Below are positions 5,364 through 7,949 of a stretch of DNA of 7,949 bases, one piece after another. The position numbers were made by a program, and so were the translations under genes. How positions within the stretch are numbered: the stretch's first letter is position 1; every line of letters begins with the position of its first letter. The stretch spans positions 1 through 7,949 of the forward strand of contig JAUUYD010000091.1 of NCBI GenBank assembly GCA_030590585.1, given 5' to 3'. The stretch comes from Spirochaeta sp. (GTDB taxonomy: Bacteria > Spirochaetota > Spirochaetia > Spirochaetales_E > Spirochaetaceae_B). The notes under the pieces are model-generated. The model searched no databases, was not told the origin of the DNA, and saw nothing but the letters and a program-made list of their open reading frames with translations.

Positions 5364-6660
5364 GTGGAATCCAGGAAACTTGAAAGATGGAAAGAAGAAA
5401 TGAAGCATCACTCTCTATAGAACTCATTCCTTTCTGGACTGAGAGATGCTGGGACCATGATAAAGGCGGTTACCTGACCCAGTTTGATACTGATGGAAAT
5501 GATACCGGTACAGATGAAAAATCTCTGTTAGCTCATATGAGAACAATATATTCACTTTCTCTGGCTCACAAATATGGACACGATTCTGATGGAACTTGAC
5601 TTGAACTCGCCCAAAAGGGTGTTGGATTTGCCATCGAGCGATATTGGGACGCGGATTACGGCGGGTTTTACTGGTTATCCAATAGAGACAATAAGGTGCT
5701 GGTCGATAAAAAGATTATCTACGGCCACTGCTTTGCCATCTATGCCCTGTCCACCTATACCACCGTCTCCGGAGATGTTCTCGGGCTGGAATATGCTGAA
5801 AAATGTTTTAATTTGATTCAGATATATGCTGCCGAGACATCCTATGGCGGCTATTGGGAGATGTTTGAACGTGACTGGACCTTGTGCCACCCGGGGGCCG
5901 GGGCGGGGGTGATCGAAAAACTCTGGATGTTCACATACATCTTATGGAGGCTTATACGGCCCTATATTCCTGCAGCGGCAAGGAAGTTCACAAAAGGAAG
6001 CTGAATGAGATAATTGACCTCCTGACCGATCGGATTATGCATCCGGTATTCGGGACCGGGATTCCTCAATTCTACAAAGACTGGTCGGTAGCCCCTCAGA
6101 TAAAAATTGATGTTATCTGGGGTTGGGATCGATTTACCGGCGAAACCCGGGAGAAGGCTAATAACCTGGATAATACATCCTATGGACATAACGTGGAGTT
6201 TTTCTGGCTTCTCCTGGAGGCACTCGCGGTTCTGGACAGGAATCCACATGAATATGATGAGCTTTTTGAAAAAATTATGAATCACGCCGTCAATACTGGT
6301 GTAGATACTGAATATGGTGGTGTTTTTGTCGAGGGATCTCACGACGGGAAAGAAGTCTATGATGAGGCCAAGGAGTTCTGGCAGCAGGCGGAATTCCTGA
6401 CAGGAATGCTTGATGCTTATCTGCTTTATGGAGACCAGAGATACCTGGAGGTTTATGAATATATTCACTCTTTCGTCATGAAGCATGGTATCAAGCATGA
6501 AGTAGGGGAGTGGTGGCCACTTTTGACTCGTGAAGGAATCCCGATTTGGACACATATGAGCCATTCCTGGAAAATAAACTATCATTCGATTCGAGGAGCC
6601 GTCCTGGCGGTGGATCGCCTGGAAGCAATCCTGGATCTTCAGGCTGCTGAACTGAAATAA
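5364..6660 (+). pseudogene. AGE / cellobiose 2-epimerase family sugar epimerase-isomerase, disrupted
   Basis: Pieced together, the frames give about 430 residues of an (alpha/alpha)6-barrel N-acylglucosamine 2-epimerase family enzyme. The pieces include ELIPFWTERCWDHDKGGYLT, GGYWEMFERDW, DVHIHLMEAYTALY, YGHNVEFFWLLLEA (family catalytic His at 6187-6189), EFWQQAEFLTGML and YHSIRGAVLAVDRLEAIL (second His at 6583-6585). These enzymes invert or isomerise at C2 of glucose- or mannose-type sugars; RDW and the overall length lean toward the cellobiose-epimerase/mannose-isomerase branch rather than GlcNAc. Three lesions are seen: a frame change near 5411-5416 in CTCTCT, an in-frame TGA at 5597-5599 before LELAQKG, and a -1 change in the G-rich run 5890-5910. 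Homology is continuous across all three. It is transcribed from its own LacI-controlled promoter, ahead of the ABC gene. Recent inactivation is likeliest; sequencing error is possible for the two indels. Confidence 0.85.
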
Positions 6661-6663
6661 ACA

Positions 6664-6692
6664 TTGACATACCAATGGGTTCATGGTAAAGT
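6664..6692 (+). promoter_or_regulatory. Sigma70 promoter of the sugar ABC transporter
   Basis: A perfect TTGACA (6664-6669) is followed by 17 bases and TAAAGT (6687-6692). It begins 3 bases after the epimerase stop, with no terminator between, so the transporter has its own start in addition to possible readthrough. Confidence 0.78.
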
Positions 6693-6705
6693 GTAACCGG
6701 TTACA
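6692..6705. promoter_or_regulatory. LacI-type operator at the ABC transporter promoter (perfect palindrome)
   Basis: TGTAACCGGTTACA is a perfect 14-base palindrome and the best copy of the operator family in this window. It begins at the last base of the -10, covering the expected start site. It has the central CG and half-site pattern usual for LacI-family repressors. Confidence 0.85.
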
Positions 6706-6735
6706 TTTTCGTGATTCTCCGGAGAGATACTTTGT

Positions 6736-7949
6736 ATGAGTGATGAAATAATCAGAGTCGAGAATATCTGTAAAAGCTTTTTTACAGTTGAAGTTTTGCA
6801 CAATTTATCATTCGGTATACGGCGTGGTGAAGTTCTTGGCATCATCGGTGAAAATGGTGCCGGGAAATCAACGATGATGAAGATCCTGAGCGGGGTCTAT
6901 GAATTGACATCCGGCCGGATATTCTTTGAAGGTGAGCCGGTTAAAATCGATAATCCCCATGAGGCTAAAAAAATCGGAATCAGTATAATTCCACAGGAAT
7001 TCAACCTTATCAGCGATTTGACCGTCTACAATAATGTTTTTCTTGGATCAGAGCTTCGCAAGAAGAATGGACTTCTGGATAAAGAAGCCATGAAAGAGAG
7101 AACCCGATCTCTCCTGGTATCTCTGGAGGTGGATTTATCTCCTGAGGAGAACATCAGTAATTTGAGTGCTGCAGAGAAACAGATGGTGGAGATAAGTAAG
7201 GCGATAGCCTTTGAATCCCGTATCCTCATCATGGATGAACCGACATCTGTTCTCACCAGCCATGAAATCAATATCCTTTTTAATTTGATGCGTAAGCTGA
7301 AAGAAAAAGGACTCACGATTGTTTATATCTCCCACAAGTTGAAAGAGGTTAAGGAAATCTGTGACAGGGTTATGGTCCTGAGGGATGGAAACTTTGTTCT
7401 GGATGATGATATTAACAATATTTCACTTGAGAAAATGGCTCAGAGTATGGTTGGTCGTGAGCTGTCACAGATTTTCCCCAAAAAAATCGCACCTTCGGAT
7501 GAAATTGTATTTCAGGCTGAGGGTCTGTCCATCCCCGGTGTCCTGAATGATGTGAGTTTTAATCTCAGGAGGGGCGAAATCCTGGGTTTTGGCGGACTTG
7601 TAGGAGCCGGAAGAACAGAAGTCTTTGAGGCAGTTATGGGTATACGTAAATTGTCGGATGGAAAAATATTCATAAATGGTGAATCTGTAAATATCAGAAA
7701 TCCCCAGGATGCTGTAAAAGCGGGACTGGGTTATCTTTCCGAGGATAGGCAGGGAAGCGGGATTATCACTTCATTTTCGGTTGCCCATAATACAACTCTT
7801 GTTTCGCTTCCCCGCTATTCCGGTAATCCACTCCGATGGATAGATAAGGTGAGGGAGCTTAAAGTTGCTGAGAAATATCGAAATCTCTTCAATCTGAAAG
7901 CGGCATCCCTCCAAACACCTCTGGAGTTTCTCAGCGGCGGGAATCAGCA
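6736..7949 (+). CDS. Sugar ABC transporter ATP-binding protein (RbsA/MglA-type, CUT2), 3' end outside window
   Basis: The 404 visible residues form the tandem-ATPase subunit that powers CUT2-class monosaccharide import at the inner face of the membrane. The first domain has Walker A GENGAGKST at 38-46, Q-loop PQE at 86-88, the signature-like LSAAEKQMVEISKA at 143-156, Walker B ILIMDEP at 163-169 and switch His200 (ISHK). The second domain has the degenerate P-loop GLVGAGRTE at 287-295, usual for this family, then YLSEDRQGSG. It is cut just inside its LSGGNQ signature; about 90-100 residues should follow. The ATG at 6736 has GGAGAG nine bases upstream. The frame is open throughout, unlike the epimerase before it. 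A permease and a binding protein would be expected downstream. The substrate cannot be read from this subunit; the epimerase/kinase context suggests a hexose. Confidence 0.95.
   Translation, partial: MSDEIIRVENICKSFFTVEVLHNLSFGIRRGEVLGIIGENGAGKSTMMKILSGVYELTSGRIFFEGEPVKIDNPHEAKKIGISIIPQEFNLISDLTVYNNVFLGSELRKKNGLLDKEAMKERTRSLLVSLEVDLSPEENISNLSAAEKQMVEISKAIAFESRILIMDEPTSVLTSHEINILFNLMRKLKEKGLTIVYISHKLKEVKEICDRVMVLRDGNFVLDDDINNISLEKMAQSMVGRELSQIFPKKIAPSDEIVFQAEGLSIPGVLNDVSFNLRRGEILGFGGLVGAGRTEVFEAVMGIRKLSDGKIFINGESVNIRNPQDAVKAGLGYLSEDRQGSGIITSFSVAHNTTLVSLPRYSGNPLRWIDKVRELKVAEKYRNLFNLKAASLQTPLEFLSGGNQ

Noticed and set aside
5500..5513. Palindrome-like TGATACCGGTACAG inside the epimerase as a fourth operator
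   Set aside because: It shares only the ACCGGT centre, the outer half-sites differ, and there is no promoter beside it.
5597..5599. TGA read as selenocysteine or by programmed readthrough
   Set aside because: AGE-family enzymes need no such residue there, no obvious selenocysteine insertion hairpin follows, and two other lesions indicate decay.
5890..5910. Programmed -1 frameshift at the G-rich run
   Set aside because: There is no standard slippery heptamer with a clear downstream pseudoknot, and the upstream stop and frameshift would still block the protein.
5962..6801. Long open frame antisense to the epimerase (279 codons)
   Set aside because: It has no recognisable domain or ribosome site and runs opposite well-conserved AGE motifs and into the ABC gene.
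1..7949. CRISPR array or known defence system
   Set aside because: No regularly spaced direct repeats, and no cas or defence-type gene on either strand.

Overview
The window falls into three parts: an intact vitamin B5/CoA operon on the left, a scarred stretch of mobile-element debris in the middle, and a sugar-utilisation locus on the right that is partly broken. By eye the left third is GC-rich and the right half clearly AT-richer. The host is a bacterium. A free-living spirochaete-like organism is my guess, from the style of the hairpin repeats and the gene mix, but nothing here proves it.

Left (1-2592, minus strand). Four genes are read in the order panG-like ketopantoate reductase, panB, panC, coaBC/coaC. 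Every junction overlaps (4, 4 and 14 bases), so this is a tightly coupled operon. It runs from ketoisovalerate-derived ketopantoate through pantoate and pantothenate to the 4'-phosphopantothenoylcysteine step of CoA synthesis. No canonical panE is seen; the DUF2520-type protein probably fills that step. panD is not in view.

Middle (2593-3866). Upstream of the operon lies a probable 5' fragment of a group II intron (GTGCG at 2784). It is followed directly by the C-terminal part of an IS66-family transposase that has lost its N-terminus, carries an in-frame stop, and is split by a small (about 146 bp) hairpin-rich element. Removing that element rejoins the transposase frame exactly at a phenylalanine-isoleucine codon junction. 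The IS66 right end is at about 3823, and just beyond it a PfkB-type sugar kinase gene is cut off after about 75 codons.

Right (3867-7949). A LacI-family repressor followed by the kinase fragment (minus strand) stands divergent to an AGE/cellobiose-2-epimerase-family gene and a CUT2-type sugar ABC ATPase (plus strand, running off the window). All three transcription starts share one design: a perfect TTGACA -35, a 17-base spacer, a weaker -10, and a palindrome related to TGTAACCGGTTACA lying over the expected start site. This predicts a local, self-repressing sugar regulon. The regulator and the visible part of the transporter ATPase are intact. The epimerase has two frameshifts and one stop, and the kinase is truncated, so the catabolic half of the locus looks dead or decaying unless the lesions are sequencing errors.
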